Shown in pieces: positions 45,392 to 54,052 of a stretch of 64,000 nucleotides of DNA (its first letter is position 1; each line of letters begins with the position of its first letter). The DNA is from Campylobacter sp. RM16187 (lineage in GTDB: Bacteria > Campylobacterota > Campylobacteria > Campylobacterales > Campylobacteraceae), in the NCBI RefSeq assembly GCF_025319965.1, contig NZ_CP012549.1, positions 1,798,001-1,862,000 of the forward strand. Direction: 5' to 3'. A program made the position numbers and the translations under genes. The notes below the pieces were generated by a model, which did not search any database, had not been told where the DNA came from, and saw nothing but the letters and a program-made list of their open reading frames with translations.

Positions 45392-46570
45392 TTGGTTTTG
45401 CAAACAGACGGAGCAAGCGGACTTAGCATACTTATTGTTTTAGCATTTATCATATTTACATCACCATATTTTTCAAAAATTCTAAGAATTCCGATCGCTC
45501 CTATTGAGATTATTTTAGGCTCTATAGCAGGCTATTTAGGCCTTATAGGTCATAACGACATCTTTCATATAGTTAGCGAAGTAGGATTTTTTTATCTTAT
45601 GTTTCTTGCGGGCACAGAAGTCGATCTTAAGCTCTTTTTTACTATCGATAAAAAGATTTTAAAAGCCGGAATTGTCTATATTTTGATACTATACCTGCTC
45701 TCGGCACTTCTTACCTTTGGATTTGATTTAAACAGATTGTTTATTTTAATTATCCCTATTATGGCAGTCGGCATGATATTTACACTCTTTAAAGAGTACG
45801 GCAGAGAAGAAGAGTGGCTAAATATAGGCATGCTAATAGCATCCATAGGAGAGGTTATTAGCATCATCTTGCTTACATTTGTGGGCGCTTATATGAAATT
45901 TGGAACAGGTAGCGAACTGCTATTTTCTATCATATATTTAGTAGGATTTTTAATATTTAGTATGATAGGATTTAAAATTTTAAATGTTCTATTCTGGTGG
46001 TATCCTCAACTTAAAGTGATCCTGATGCCGTATTACGATAACTCAGAAAGAGATATTAGGCTCTGTATGGCACTATTTTTCAGCATAATCGCTTTGATGC
46101 TCTATCTAAATTTAGAGATAGCGTTTGGCGCATTTGTCGCAGGAACCTTTATCGCATCGTTTTTTGATCACAAAAAAGACCTGCCTCACAAACTTGCGAG
46201 CTTTGGCTTTGGCTTTTTAGTACCGACTTTCTTCGTGTATATCGGATCTACGTTTAAATTAAGTGCTTTTATGATAGATGGGGTGGTAAAAGATGCGGCT
46301 TTGATAGTGGGAGTAATGATAGGATTTAGGATCATTTCTAGCTTTGTATTTTTAAATATCTTAGGCTTTAAAAAAATGATACTTTATGCACTATCTCACT
46401 CTATGCCGCTTACTCTTCTCATAGCTGTTGCTACTATAGCTCACAAGTCAGGAGACATTAGCGAGGAATTTTACTTCTCTTGCATACTTGCAAGCCTAAC
46501 TCAGGCTATAATAGTCACCATAGGTATTAAAATTATTATGGGTTATAAAAATAAAAGTTTAAAAACGTAA
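45392..46570 (+). CDS. CPA2 family cation/H+ antiporter
   Basis: This membrane antiporter of 390-392 residues has about 12 hydrophobic segments, with Kef/CPA2-type features: IAPIEIILGSIAGYLGLIG, then VSEVGFFYLMFLAGTEVDL (about 65-83) and a C-terminal IGSTFKL segment. It has no RCK/TrkA regulatory domain, so it is a simple exchanger (Na+ or K+ for H+). No ATG is available: the frame opens with TTG at 45392 and a second TTG at 45398. AAGGTGA at 45384-45390 is closer to normal spacing for the second. It is followed 15 bases later by gltA. Confidence 0.8.
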   Translation: MVLQTDGASGLSILIVLAFIIFTSPYFSKILRIPIAPIEIILGSIAGYLGLIGHNDIFHIVSEVGFFYLMFLAGTEVDLKLFFTIDKKILKAGIVYILILYLLSALLTFGFDLNRLFILIIPIMAVGMIFTLFKEYGREEEWLNIGMLIASIGEVISIILLTFVGAYMKFGTGSELLFSIIYLVGFLIFSMIGFKILNVLFWWYPQLKVILMPYYDNSERDIRLCMALFFSIIALMLYLNLEIAFGAFVAGTFIASFFDHKKDLPHKLASFGFGFLVPTFFVYIGSTFKLSAFMIDGVVKDAALIVGVMIGFRIISSFVFLNILGFKKMILYALSHSMPLTLLIAVATIAHKSGDISEEFYFSCILASLTQAIIVTIGIKIIMGYKNKSLKT

Positions 46571-46585
46571 ACCAAAGGAGCCAGG

Positions 46586-47860
46586 ATGTCAAATACAGTT
46601 ACGCTTACCGACAACAGAAACGGCAAGAGCTACGAATTTCCGATTTTACAAGGCACAATGGGGCCTGATGTCATAGATATATCGACATTTTTTACAGATA
46701 CGGGCATGTTTACTTTTGACCGCGGATATACCTCAACCGCGATGTGTCGCTCATCTATCACCTACATAGACGGGCTTAAAGGCGAGCTTATGCACCGCGG
46801 ATACGACATAGCATATCTTGCCGAGAACAAGACATTTTTAGATGTTGCTTACCTGCTTTTAAACAAAGAGCTTCCAAACGAAAAAGAGTATGATGATTTT
46901 AGACTTGAGCTTAAAAAGCGCTCGTTTATACACGAAGGCATGCTTAAAATTTTTGACGCTTTTCCTAGTAAGGCTCACCCTATGGCGATCCTGCAAGCTA
47001 GCGTTTCTGCGCTTAGTGCGTTTTATTTTGATCATCTTAATATGGATAAACCAGAAGAATACCACGAAATGGCTATGCGCATAATCGCCAAAATCCCTAC
47101 TATAGCGGCATTTAGCTACCGCTACTCTCGCGGGCTTCCGATCATTTATCCAAATTTAGACCGCGGCTTTACGGAAAATTTCCTCTACATGATGAGAAGC
47201 TATCCGTATGAGCATGTGGATCTAAAGCCGATCGAGGTTAAGGCGCTTGATACGGTATTTATGCTGCATGCCGATCATGAGCAAAACGCTTCAACCACTA
47301 CCGTTCGCACCGTTGGCTCAACTCACGCCCACCCTTACGCTTGCATATCAGCAGGCATCGGAGCGCTTTGGGGCTGGGCGCACGGCGGAGCAAACGAAGG
47401 CGTCATACGCCAACTTGAGGAGATAGGCTCGGTCGCAAACGTAGAAAAATACATCGCCCGCGCAAAAGACAAAAACGATCCGTTTAGACTCATGGGCTTT
47501 GGTCACCGCGTCTATAAGAATTTCGACCCGCGCGCAAGAGTGCTTAAGAAGATGTGCGATCAACTCTTTGATGAGATCGGTATCAACACTGAGCTTTTAA
47601 AAATCGCCAAAAAGATCGAAGAGATCGCGCTTCAAGATGAATATTTCATCTCGCGCAACCTCTATCCAAACGTGGATTTTTACTCCGGTCTTATCCTAAA
47701 AGCGCTATCTATCCCGAATGACATGTTTGCCGTTATTTTTGTTATCGGTAGAACTCCGGGCTGGATAAGTCAGTGGATAGAGCTAAAGGAGCAAGATACG
47801 ATTAAGATAGTTCGCCCTAGACAGCTTTATGTCGGAGAGACAAATCGAACACCGAAGTGA
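46586..47860 (+). CDS. gltA: Citrate synthase
   Basis: This 424-residue type II citrate synthase enters acetyl-CoA into the TCA cycle. Active-site regions: LHADHEQNASTTTVR (about 231-245), GALWGWAHGGANEGV (about 257-271), GFGHRVYKNFDPRA (about 307-320) and IGRTPGWISQW. The N-terminal small domain is present, as expected for NADH-regulated forms. AAAGGAG lies 7 bases before the ATG. A short hairpin (47870-47884) and an unusual GC-rich stretch follow the gene. Confidence 0.95.
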   Translation: MSNTVTLTDNRNGKSYEFPILQGTMGPDVIDISTFFTDTGMFTFDRGYTSTAMCRSSITYIDGLKGELMHRGYDIAYLAENKTFLDVAYLLLNKELPNEKEYDDFRLELKKRSFIHEGMLKIFDAFPSKAHPMAILQASVSALSAFYFDHLNMDKPEEYHEMAMRIIAKIPTIAAFSYRYSRGLPIIYPNLDRGFTENFLYMMRSYPYEHVDLKPIEVKALDTVFMLHADHEQNASTTTVRTVGSTHAHPYACISAGIGALWGWAHGGANEGVIRQLEEIGSVANVEKYIARAKDKNDPFRLMGFGHRVYKNFDPRARVLKKMCDQLFDEIGINTELLKIAKKIEEIALQDEYFISRNLYPNVDFYSGLILKALSIPNDMFAVIFVIGRTPGWISQWIELKEQDTIKIVRPRQLYVGETNRTPK

Positions 47861-47869
47861 TTTTTAAAT

Positions 47870-47960
47870 CTGTGCGAAGCACAGCAACTTATAACGTCGC
47901 CCTATGTGGGGGGGGGTTAAAGGGGTCGGAGCGGGCCTCGTAACTCTGAGCAGCCGCCCC
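47870..47960. other. GC-rich intergenic island with a G9 tract
   Basis: Between gltA and cysQ lies a short island far richer in G+C than its surroundings. It contains a perfect small hairpin CTGTGC-GAA-GCACAG (47870-47884), a run of nine G (47908-47916), and an AAGGGGTCGG / CCGCCCCCTT pairing that flanks about 24 bases. No convincing gene is present on either strand. Possible explanations are a dispersed intergenic repeat, a structured RNA or a length-variable G tract in the cysQ leader. Confidence 0.5.
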
Positions 47961-48038
47961 CTTGATAAAAATCAAAGTGAGCAAAGTTTAAATTTTTAAG
48001 CTGATTGCACAATGTTATATCTATAAATTTGGATTAAA

Positions 48039-48902
48039 ATGAAAGACCTGAAATTTTTACTTGAACTAGCTAAAGGTGCCGCCTTTGAGGGCGGAAAAGA
48101 GATTTTGAAATTTTATCAAAGTAGCGAAATTTTAATGCCTATTAACAAAAAAGATGAGGCGCGCGCTTACGAAATTTACATAAAGCCCGACAAATCGCCA
48201 GTAACTCAAGCAGACTTAGCCTCAAACGATAAAATTTTTGAAATTTTAAGCAAAAGCGGCTTGCCGATCTGCTCGGAAGAGAAAATTTTAGATGAAAATG
48301 CAAGCGAATTTTGGCTCATCGATCCGCTTGACGGCACTAATGACTTCATAAGCGGAGTTGGCGAATTTTGCGTGTGTATCGCGCTTATTCAAAACTCTCG
48401 ACCGATTCTTGGAGTGATTTACGTGCCTATCTCAAATGAAATTTATTTTGCCGCAAAAGGCTTTGGCACACACTATGAAAAGCTTGAAAATTTTAGCCCT
48501 ATTCAAGATAGCGTCGCTTCATTTTCAAAGCAAAATTTAGCAAACAAATCTCAAAAACGAATAGCCATAAGCAGATACGGTAAAAATCAAATTCCGCTTC
48601 TACTTAGCCAAAAGCTAAATTTAGAACCTCTTCGCTTAAGCTCGGCTATCAAATTTTGCAAAATCGCCGAAGGCACGGCTGAAATTTACGCTAGATTTAG
48701 CCCAAGTTCTATCTGGGATAACGCGGCAGGCGAAATCGTAGCTAGCGAAGCGGGCGCAGTGATGATAGATCTAAAAACGCAAAATCCACCGCTTTATCAA
48801 ACCTCAAATTTAAAAAGCAACGAATTTGTCGTTATCTCAAAAGAGTTTTTAGATAAAAAAGATGAAATTTTAGTTTTTATAAAAGAACATATGCATAAAT
48901 AA
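48039..48902 (+). CDS. cysQ: CysQ-type 3'(2'),5'-bisphosphate nucleotidase
   Basis: This 287-residue Mg-dependent phosphatase of the inositol monophosphatase fold should recycle PAP to AMP. Metal and catalytic motifs: SEEKILDENASEFWLIDPLDGTNDF (metal ligands at about 85-108) and the C-terminal SIWDNAAGEIVASEAGAV (about 225). An insertion around 35-50 (KKDEARAYEIYIKPDK) separates the first helices. It stands alone between gltA and the small cassette. Confidence 0.85.
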   Translation: MKDLKFLLELAKGAAFEGGKEILKFYQSSEILMPINKKDEARAYEIYIKPDKSPVTQADLASNDKIFEILSKSGLPICSEEKILDENASEFWLIDPLDGTNDFISGVGEFCVCIALIQNSRPILGVIYVPISNEIYFAAKGFGTHYEKLENFSPIQDSVASFSKQNLANKSQKRIAISRYGKNQIPLLLSQKLNLEPLRLSSAIKFCKIAEGTAEIYARFSPSSIWDNAAGEIVASEAGAVMIDLKTQNPPLYQTSNLKSNEFVVISKEFLDKKDEILVFIKEHMHK

Positions 48903-48904
48903 CT

Positions 48905-49069
48905 TTATTTAAATATATCAAACAACGTTTCCACAATACCTTTTAAAAAAGAGGCTCCAACAAAAAATGCAACTATAATCATAATAAGTTCAGGCGTGCC
49001 TGCCAAAACGCTACTAAAAAGCGATATGCCTAATAAAACACCGATAAAACCGCCAAAAATATAATTCAT
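48905..49069 (-). CDS. Small membrane protein, 54 residues
   Basis: From the ATG at 49069 (AAGGA seven bases upstream) the product is MNYIFGGFIGVLLG followed by two hydrophobic helices (about 3-22 and 26-45) and a short amphipathic end GIVETLFDIFK. A longer frame from 49108 has no better start. No family is recognised. It is convergent with cysQ (2-base gap) and lies downstream of the 51-residue gene on the same strand. Confidence 0.55.
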   Translation of the reverse strand: MNYIFGGFIGVLLGISLFSSVLAGTPELIMIIVAFFVGASFLKGIVETLFDIFK

Positions 49070-49123
49070 TATTATCCTTAACTTTAAAAAACTATGACAA
49101 AAAATCATAGCTTTTAATTTTTA

Positions 49124-49279
49124 TTATGACTTCTTCTCCGTAGGTTTCATTTTAAATCCGCCATTGCTAGTGCGAATTTTAGTGTATCCTCCAAAACTTT
49201 GACCTACTTTTTGATGAGCCCTAGCTGATGAGTAGCTTTTTGTGCCAGAGCTTTTGGCTGATGAACCCTTAAACGCCAT
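49124..49279 (-). CDS. Small basic Ser/Lys-rich protein, 51 residues
   Basis: A 52-codon frame has a near-perfect GGAGG ribosome site seven bases before the ATG. The sequence opens MAFKGSSAKSSGTKSYSS and later reads GGYTKIRTSNGGFKMKPTEKK. It is strongly basic and low in hydrophobic residues, with Gly/Ser-rich and Lys-rich stretches that suggest a nucleic-acid-binding or disordered protein. It has no recognised family. It is divergent from the XRE regulator gene, with a 12-bp palindrome between them. Confidence 0.55.
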   Translation of the reverse strand: MAFKGSSAKSSGTKSYSSARAHQKVGQSFGGYTKIRTSNGGFKMKPTEKKS

Positions 49280-49303
49280 TTTGCCTCCTTTTTTTTAATA
49301 TTA

Positions 49304-49315
49304 ATCCTATAGGAT
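49304..49315. promoter_or_regulatory. Palindrome overlapping the XRE gene ribosome site
   Basis: ATCCTATAGGAT is a perfect 12-bp palindrome in the 41-bp divergent gap. Its right arm contains the AGGA ribosome site of the regulator gene, six bases before the ATG. A plausible self-operator for the encoded helix-turn-helix protein. Confidence 0.45.
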
Positions 49316-49320
49316 AAAGA

Positions 49321-49575
49321 ATGCCTAATGAATTTAAAAACTTTAGCGATGATGAAATTTTGAATTTTTATAAGAAAATATCGCAAAACATAAGAAATTT
49401 AAGAGAAACTAATGGCATATCCCAGCTTGATTTAGCATTAAGCATAGATATAAAATCGGTCGCCTTTTATTCAAACTGCGAAAGTAACCGCTATAACAAA
49501 CACTTTAATTTGGAGCATATTTATAAAATTTCAAAAGTATTAAAAGTGGAGATAGCTGAAATTTTAAAAGATTAA
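49321..49575 (+). CDS. XRE-family helix-turn-helix regulator
   Basis: This 84-residue protein has a single HTH domain: ISQNIRNLRETNGISQLDLALSIDI covers helices 1-3 (about 20-44), and IYKISKVLKVEIAEILKD closes the five-helix fold. Instead of the usual recognition-helix pattern it has KSVAFYSNCESNRYNKH. No sensor or toxin domain is attached. It should bind DNA and may control itself and the divergent 51-residue gene through the palindrome. Confidence 0.8.
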   Translation: MPNEFKNFSDDEILNFYKKISQNIRNLRETNGISQLDLALSIDIKSVAFYSNCESNRYNKHFNLEHIYKISKVLKVEIAEILKD

Positions 49576-49602
49576 ATTCTACCGATAATATTAAATCAAT
49601 AT

Positions 49603-50604
49603 TTAAGCCTCATCAAATTTAACACGTGGATTTATCTTTAACTCGATAAATTTCACAAACTCTTTTTTCAAGTATTTTTCACGCCCTGCTCTAGCTATCA
49701 TAGCGGCATTATCCGAGCAAAATTTAAGCGGTGCAAGCAGGGGCTCGCACTCAAATTTAGAGCATAAATTTTCGATTCGCGAGCGTAAATTTAGATTTGC
49801 ACTTGCGCCTCCAACCACACCAAAGCGCTTAAATTTTCGCTCTTTAAAAACTTTTTCAAGCTTATTCATGATATGTTTGCAAGCAGCATTTTCAAAAGCG
49901 TAGCATATATCGCTGATATCTTGCTCGCTTAAATTTCCGCTCTCTTTTAGCTTTTCTATCTCGACTCTAACCTGATTTTTAAGCCCGGAAAAGCTATATG
50001 CCATGCGAGGATCTCCAAGAAGCGGCACAGTAAAGCTAAATCTTTCCCTGCCGTTTTTAGCTGATTTTTCGACCTCTACACCGCCCGGATAGCCAAGATC
50101 AAGCATCTTAGCAACTTTATCAAAGCTCTCACCAAAACTATCATCCATAGTCGAAGCAAGCAACTTAATATCGCCTTTTTCATCGATATCAAGTATCATC
50201 GTATGTCCGCCGCTAACAAGCATCACGCCAAGCGGGAAGCGCGCCTCGCTCTCTAAAAATAGCGAATAGATGTGTCCGACAAGGTGATTTACAGCTATTA
50301 ACGGCACATTTAGCGAGATACTAAGCGCCTTTGCCATACTAACTCCGCCCACCAAGCTTACGGTAAGCCCCGGTTCGTTTGTCACGGCGATGGCCTTGAT
50401 GTCCTTGAAATTTGGTCTTATCTCTTCAAGCAGCTTTGGCAAAGCGGCAGTGTGAAGCCTAGCCGCAAGCTCAGGCACTACTCCGCCAAATTTTGAGTGC
50501 TGCTCATCTTGAGAAATTTTTTTATGGTAGATAAGCTTTAAGCTTTTGATGTCAAGCAAAGCGACGGAGCTATCGTCACAACTGCTTTCGATACCTAAAA
50601 TCAC
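49603..50604 (-). CDS. tsaD: tRNA N6-threonylcarbamoyladenosine transferase subunit
   Basis: This 333-residue essential enzyme makes t6A37 on ANN-decoding tRNAs with TsaB/TsaE. It has the ASKHA-fold start MILGIESSCDDSSVAL, the metal-binding HLVGHIYS (about 107-114), VSGGHTMI (about 131) and a C-terminal SDNAAMIA (about 294). It lies 2 bases after uraA on the same strand. Confidence 0.95.
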   Translation of the reverse strand: MILGIESSCDDSSVALLDIKSLKLIYHKKISQDEQHSKFGGVVPELAARLHTAALPKLLEEIRPNFKDIKAIAVTNEPGLTVSLVGGVSMAKALSISLNVPLIAVNHLVGHIYSLFLESEARFPLGVMLVSGGHTMILDIDEKGDIKLLASTMDDSFGESFDKVAKMLDLGYPGGVEVEKSAKNGRERFSFTVPLLGDPRMAYSFSGLKNQVRVEIEKLKESGNLSEQDISDICYAFENAACKHIMNKLEKVFKERKFKRFGVVGGASANLNLRSRIENLCSKFECEPLLAPLKFCSDNAAMIARAGREKYLKKEFVKFIELKINPRVKFDEA

Positions 50605-50606
50605 CG

Positions 50607-51851
50607 TTAAAATCCTTCATAATGTTTGGTTTTTGGCAGTATTAAATTTAATACTATGCCGACTACCGCTCCAAGACCAACGCCTGAAAAGCTAACCAGA
50701 CCAAAGTCAAGCAGCATTCCGCCGATAGCACAAACAAAAATAAGCGCTACGATTATCATATTTCTTGGCTCTGCCAAATCGACATTATGCTTAATAAGCG
50801 TCTCAATACCCACAGAAGCGATGATACCAAAAAGCAGCAGCATAATACCGCCCACAACAGGAGTCGGGATAGTGGCAAGCACTGCGCCAAGTTTGCCTAC
50901 AAAGGCAAGCAGTATCGCAGTAATCGCAGCAAAGGTCATAATGGCAGGGTTATAGGCCTTAGTGATGCTAACAGCTCCAGTAACTTCAGAGTAGGTAGTG
51001 TTCGGAGGTCCGCCAAAACAAGCTGCAAGGCTAGTAGCAAGTCCGTCTCCTAAAAGAGTGTTTTTAAGCCCCGGATTTTTCAAGAAATTTTCTTTAGTGA
51101 CATTACTGATAGCAAGCATATCTCCTATGTGCTCGATAGCAGGAGCAATGGCAATAGGAATCATATAAATAATAGGCTCAAATTCAAACGTAGGCGCGGT
51201 GAAATTTGGTATTCTAAACCAAGCGGATTCAAAAATCGGAGTAAAATTTACCATGCCCATAAAAAAAGATACGATATACCCCACCACAATTCCAAATAAA
51301 ATCGGAATCAATCTAAACATCCCTTTGGCAAACATCATCACGCAAATAGTCGCAATCAATGATATAAACGCTACAGTCATAGCCTCATTTTGAGTATACA
51401 TAGCCTCATTTCCCTTGCCCATAGCCATATTAACAGCCGCAGGCGATAGAATAAGTCCTATAGTTACAATCACCGGCCCAACAACTACAGGAGGAAGCAG
51501 TTTATGCAAAAACGACTCCCCTTTAAATCTAACCAAAAGACTTAAAATCACATAGAAAAATCCCGCAAATACTATGCCGCCCATAGTAGCGGAAATCCCC
51601 CATTTTTCGATACTAAAAGTAATGGGAGCAATAAAAGCGAAACTAGAAGCCAAAAAGATCGGCGGCACATTTTTGCGTGTAACAAACTGAAAAAGCAAGG
51701 TTCCAATACCGGCAGTAAACAGCGCTACACTCGTATCAAGTCCCGTTAAAATCGGCACTAAAACAAGCGCGCCAAACGCCACAAACAAAAACTGAACGCC
51801 TATGAGGCTGTCTTTTAGTCTAAATTTATATCCCTCATACCTATTTTCCAT
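50607..51851 (-). CDS. uraA: Uracil/H+ symporter (NCS2 family)
   Basis: This 414-residue permease has about 14 membrane segments. NCS2 markers are QFLFVAFGALVLVPIL (about 20-35), SFAFIAP, AIAPAIEHIGDMLAIS (about 232-247, with the Glu/His that contact uracil) and GLATSLAACFGGPPNTTYSE (about 269-288). It starts 1 base before dxr ends and precedes tsaD. Imported uracil can feed Upp, coded at 22.5 kb. Confidence 0.88.
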   Translation of the reverse strand: MENRYEGYKFRLKDSLIGVQFLFVAFGALVLVPILTGLDTSVALFTAGIGTLLFQFVTRKNVPPIFLASSFAFIAPITFSIEKWGISATMGGIVFAGFFYVILSLLVRFKGESFLHKLLPPVVVGPVIVTIGLILSPAAVNMAMGKGNEAMYTQNEAMTVAFISLIATICVMMFAKGMFRLIPILFGIVVGYIVSFFMGMVNFTPIFESAWFRIPNFTAPTFEFEPIIYMIPIAIAPAIEHIGDMLAISNVTKENFLKNPGLKNTLLGDGLATSLAACFGGPPNTTYSEVTGAVSITKAYNPAIMTFAAITAILLAFVGKLGAVLATIPTPVVGGIMLLLFGIIASVGIETLIKHNVDLAEPRNMIIVALIFVCAIGGMLLDFGLVSFSGVGLGAVVGIVLNLILPKTKHYEGF

Positions 51852-52958
51852 TTAATTCCTTTTGCTAAGCTCTTTTTGCGTCCAAATTTCAACCTCTTTA
51901 TCAACCGCAAAAATATCATCTAAATTTGAAATTTTGATATCTTGAAATTTCTTAACGCTAGATAAAGTTATCCTTGAAATATCTAAAAATCCACACTCGC
52001 CTTTTAAAAATTTATAGACACAACTCTCGTTGGCTCTATTTGCAACCACACCTAAATCAGGATTGCTAAGAAGCTGCTCTTTAAGCGAGAAAATCGGATA
52101 TTTTTTCAAATTTATCTTGTGAAATTTGATGTTTTTAAGTGCGAGCAGATCTAAATTTGCAGTTATTTGCGAACTTAAATCCCGTTTATTTAAAATAGCA
52201 TGCGCTATGGCTAAACTCATGTCCGTTTTTGAAAGGTGCGCGCTAGTTGAGCCGTCTTTAAACGCCACAAGTGCGTGTATCATCGATGTTGGCTCGATCA
52301 GCGCGTCTATCTTATCCGTGCCAAAGAGCCAAAAAGCCTCCAAAACCTCAAAGAGCTTATTTGCCATCGTGGCGCTATCTATCGTGATTTTAGCTCCCAT
52401 ATCCCAGTTTGGGTGCTTTAGCGCGTCTTTTGCCTTTACATTTTTTAGCGCTTTTATAGGCGTTTTATAAAACGCTCCGCCGCTTGCGGTTATGATGAGT
52501 CTATCAATCGGAGTTTTATTTTCAAGCAGAAATTTAAGCCCAAAGTGCTCGCTATCTATCGGATTTATCGCTTTTGTGTTTAAAAATTTACCGCCTACGA
52601 CGAGGCTTTCTTTATTTGCAAGAGCTAGCTTTTTGCTTAAATTTTGGATTTTAACACTCGGAGCAAGCCCTGCAAAGCCTACAAGAGAGTTTATCACAAG
52701 ATTAGATTTGCAGGCTTCAAGCATATCTAAGATGCCTTTTTCTCCTACAAAAACTTGCTTATGCTTAACAAATTTAGCTAATTTTTCATCATTTATACAG
52801 ACAAATTTGGGATTAAATTTTAAAATTTGCTCGTTTAAAAGCTCGTAGTTTGAGTTGCAACTAAGCGCTTCAACTTCTATATCGAATTTAGCAGCCAAAT
52901 TTAGGCTAGTCTTGCCTATGGAGCCGGTTGAGCCTAAGACTACCACGAAAGCATCCAA
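51852..52958 (-). CDS. dxr: 1-deoxy-D-xylulose 5-phosphate reductoisomerase
   Basis: This 368-residue MEP-pathway enzyme makes 2-C-methylerythritol 4-phosphate. Motifs: the NADPH loop LGSTGSIGKTSLNL (about 8-21), ANKESLVVGG (about 113), TASGGAFYK (about 157), and KHPNWDMGAKITIDSATMANK (about 176-196) with active-site residues. It overlaps the cdsA gene by 19 bases, a gene pair also seen in other bacteria. Confidence 0.95.
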   Translation of the reverse strand: MDAFVVVLGSTGSIGKTSLNLAAKFDIEVEALSCNSNYELLNEQILKFNPKFVCINDEKLAKFVKHKQVFVGEKGILDMLEACKSNLVINSLVGFAGLAPSVKIQNLSKKLALANKESLVVGGKFLNTKAINPIDSEHFGLKFLLENKTPIDRLIITASGGAFYKTPIKALKNVKAKDALKHPNWDMGAKITIDSATMANKLFEVLEAFWLFGTDKIDALIEPTSMIHALVAFKDGSTSAHLSKTDMSLAIAHAILNKRDLSSQITANLDLLALKNIKFHKINLKKYPIFSLKEQLLSNPDLGVVANRANESCVYKFLKGECGFLDISRITLSSVKKFQDIKISNLDDIFAVDKEVEIWTQKELSKRN

Positions 52959-53671
52959 AGCATCGCAACTACGCCAAACAGATACCCGTCTATCCTATCA
53001 AGCATTCCGCCGTGTCCTGGAAATATATCTCCGCTATCTTTTGCACCGGCATTTCGCTTTAAATAGCTCTCAAACAGATCTCCCCACACTCCAAATGCCG
53101 CTACAAAAAGGCTTGTAAGCAGGCTATGCAAAATATCTTCAGTAACAAAATACCCAAAAAAAGCACCTACGAAAGAACCCACAAAAATTCCACCGGCTAC
53201 ACCCTCCCAAGTCTTATTTGGAGAGGTTAAACTAAAGACTCTTTTGCCATAAAATTTACCTATAAAGTAGGCTCCGCTATCGCAGGCGACGACTGTTAAA
53301 ATCATCCAAGCAAGATATGCGATGCCAAATTCTGAATAGAGCATCCAAATAAGAAATATTGGCGTCATTGGATATAAAAAAGGTAAGACCGATCTTAGGC
53401 TCTCACTTTTAAAATGTGCCAATACGCTAAGCACTAATAAAACACTCAAAATTGCTATAAATACCGGGTTTGAAAATGGAGCCAGAAGATAAAAAATCAT
53501 AGCTATTATGACCAAAGTCTTCTCTTTTAATCCATAAAGTTTTTCGCTTTCTACAAATGAAAAGAATAAAACAATGCCTAAAATTATGAAATTTAAAAGA
53601 TAGCTATCTATGATAAAAATAGCTAAAACCGCCAGAAATAATGCAACTCCTGTGATTATACGTGTTTTCAT
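52940..53671 (-). CDS. cdsA: Phosphatidate cytidylyltransferase
   Basis: This 243-residue membrane enzyme makes CDP-diacylglycerol for phospholipid synthesis. It has about seven membrane segments and the C-terminal family signature SYLKRNAGAKDSGDIFPGHGG...DRIDGYL (about 200-230, quoted in part), which includes the metal-binding Asp residues. It overlaps dxr, and AAAGGAAA lies before its ATG. Confidence 0.93.
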   Translation of the reverse strand: MKTRIITGVALFLAVLAIFIIDSYLLNFIILGIVLFFSFVESEKLYGLKEKTLVIIAMIFYLLAPFSNPVFIAILSVLLVLSVLAHFKSESLRSVLPFLYPMTPIFLIWMLYSEFGIAYLAWMILTVVACDSGAYFIGKFYGKRVFSLTSPNKTWEGVAGGIFVGSFVGAFFGYFVTEDILHSLLTSLFVAAFGVWGDLFESYLKRNAGAKDSGDIFPGHGGMLDRIDGYLFGVVAMLWMLSW

Positions 53672-53708
53672 GGGTTTCCTTTAATTGGAAATTCTATAAA
53701 AACTTTGC

Positions 53709-54041
53709 TTATATTTTAATATCTAAGATCGGTCTTTCCTCTTCATCCTCGATATTGCCATCATCATCAGTCTCTTTATCGCTTAATTTTTTTTGCTCCT
53801 CATCGTCAAAAACACTCTCTTCTTGATCGCTTTTAGATTTTTCATGCTGATGTTGAGGATCTATCTTGTATGTCTCCTCAGTCGGACGCACTTGCGCAAC
53901 CTCTTCGTTTTTTTCATCATTTAAAGTCATTGCGGCTAAATTTTGTAAATCAAAGCGATTTTGCACCTCAGCCTGTTTATTTGAGACGATATTCATATTT
54001 TGGTTTATAAAAATAGTATTTCCTATAGGCGTTACAGGCAT
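53709..54041 (-). CDS. Acidic protein of unknown function, 110 residues
   Basis: A soluble protein with no signal or membrane segment. The first 40 residues (MPVTPIGNTIFINQNMNIVS...) are hydrophobic-polar; the rest is extremely acidic and charged (runs of E and D with a His-Gln patch PQHQHEK), ending RPILDIKI. The shape suggests a disordered tail. An AAAAGGAG ribosome site is present. It follows the RqcH gene by 11 bases and precedes cdsA. I do not recognise a family. Confidence 0.65.
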   Translation of the reverse strand: MPVTPIGNTIFINQNMNIVSNKQAEVQNRFDLQNLAAMTLNDEKNEEVAQVRPTEETYKIDPQHQHEKSKSDQEESVFDDEEQKKLSDKETDDDGNIEDEEERPILDIKI

Positions 54042-54052
54042 TTTATCTCCTT

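Noticed and set aside
47908-47916. G9 tract as a phase-variable switch of a coding sequence
   Set aside because: It is not inside any supportable open frame, so a coding switch cannot be claimed; it is kept only as part of the intergenic island.
51852-52958. Long plus-strand frames opposite dxr and uraA
   Set aside because: These are antisense shadows created by codon bias; both minus-strand genes have clear family motifs.
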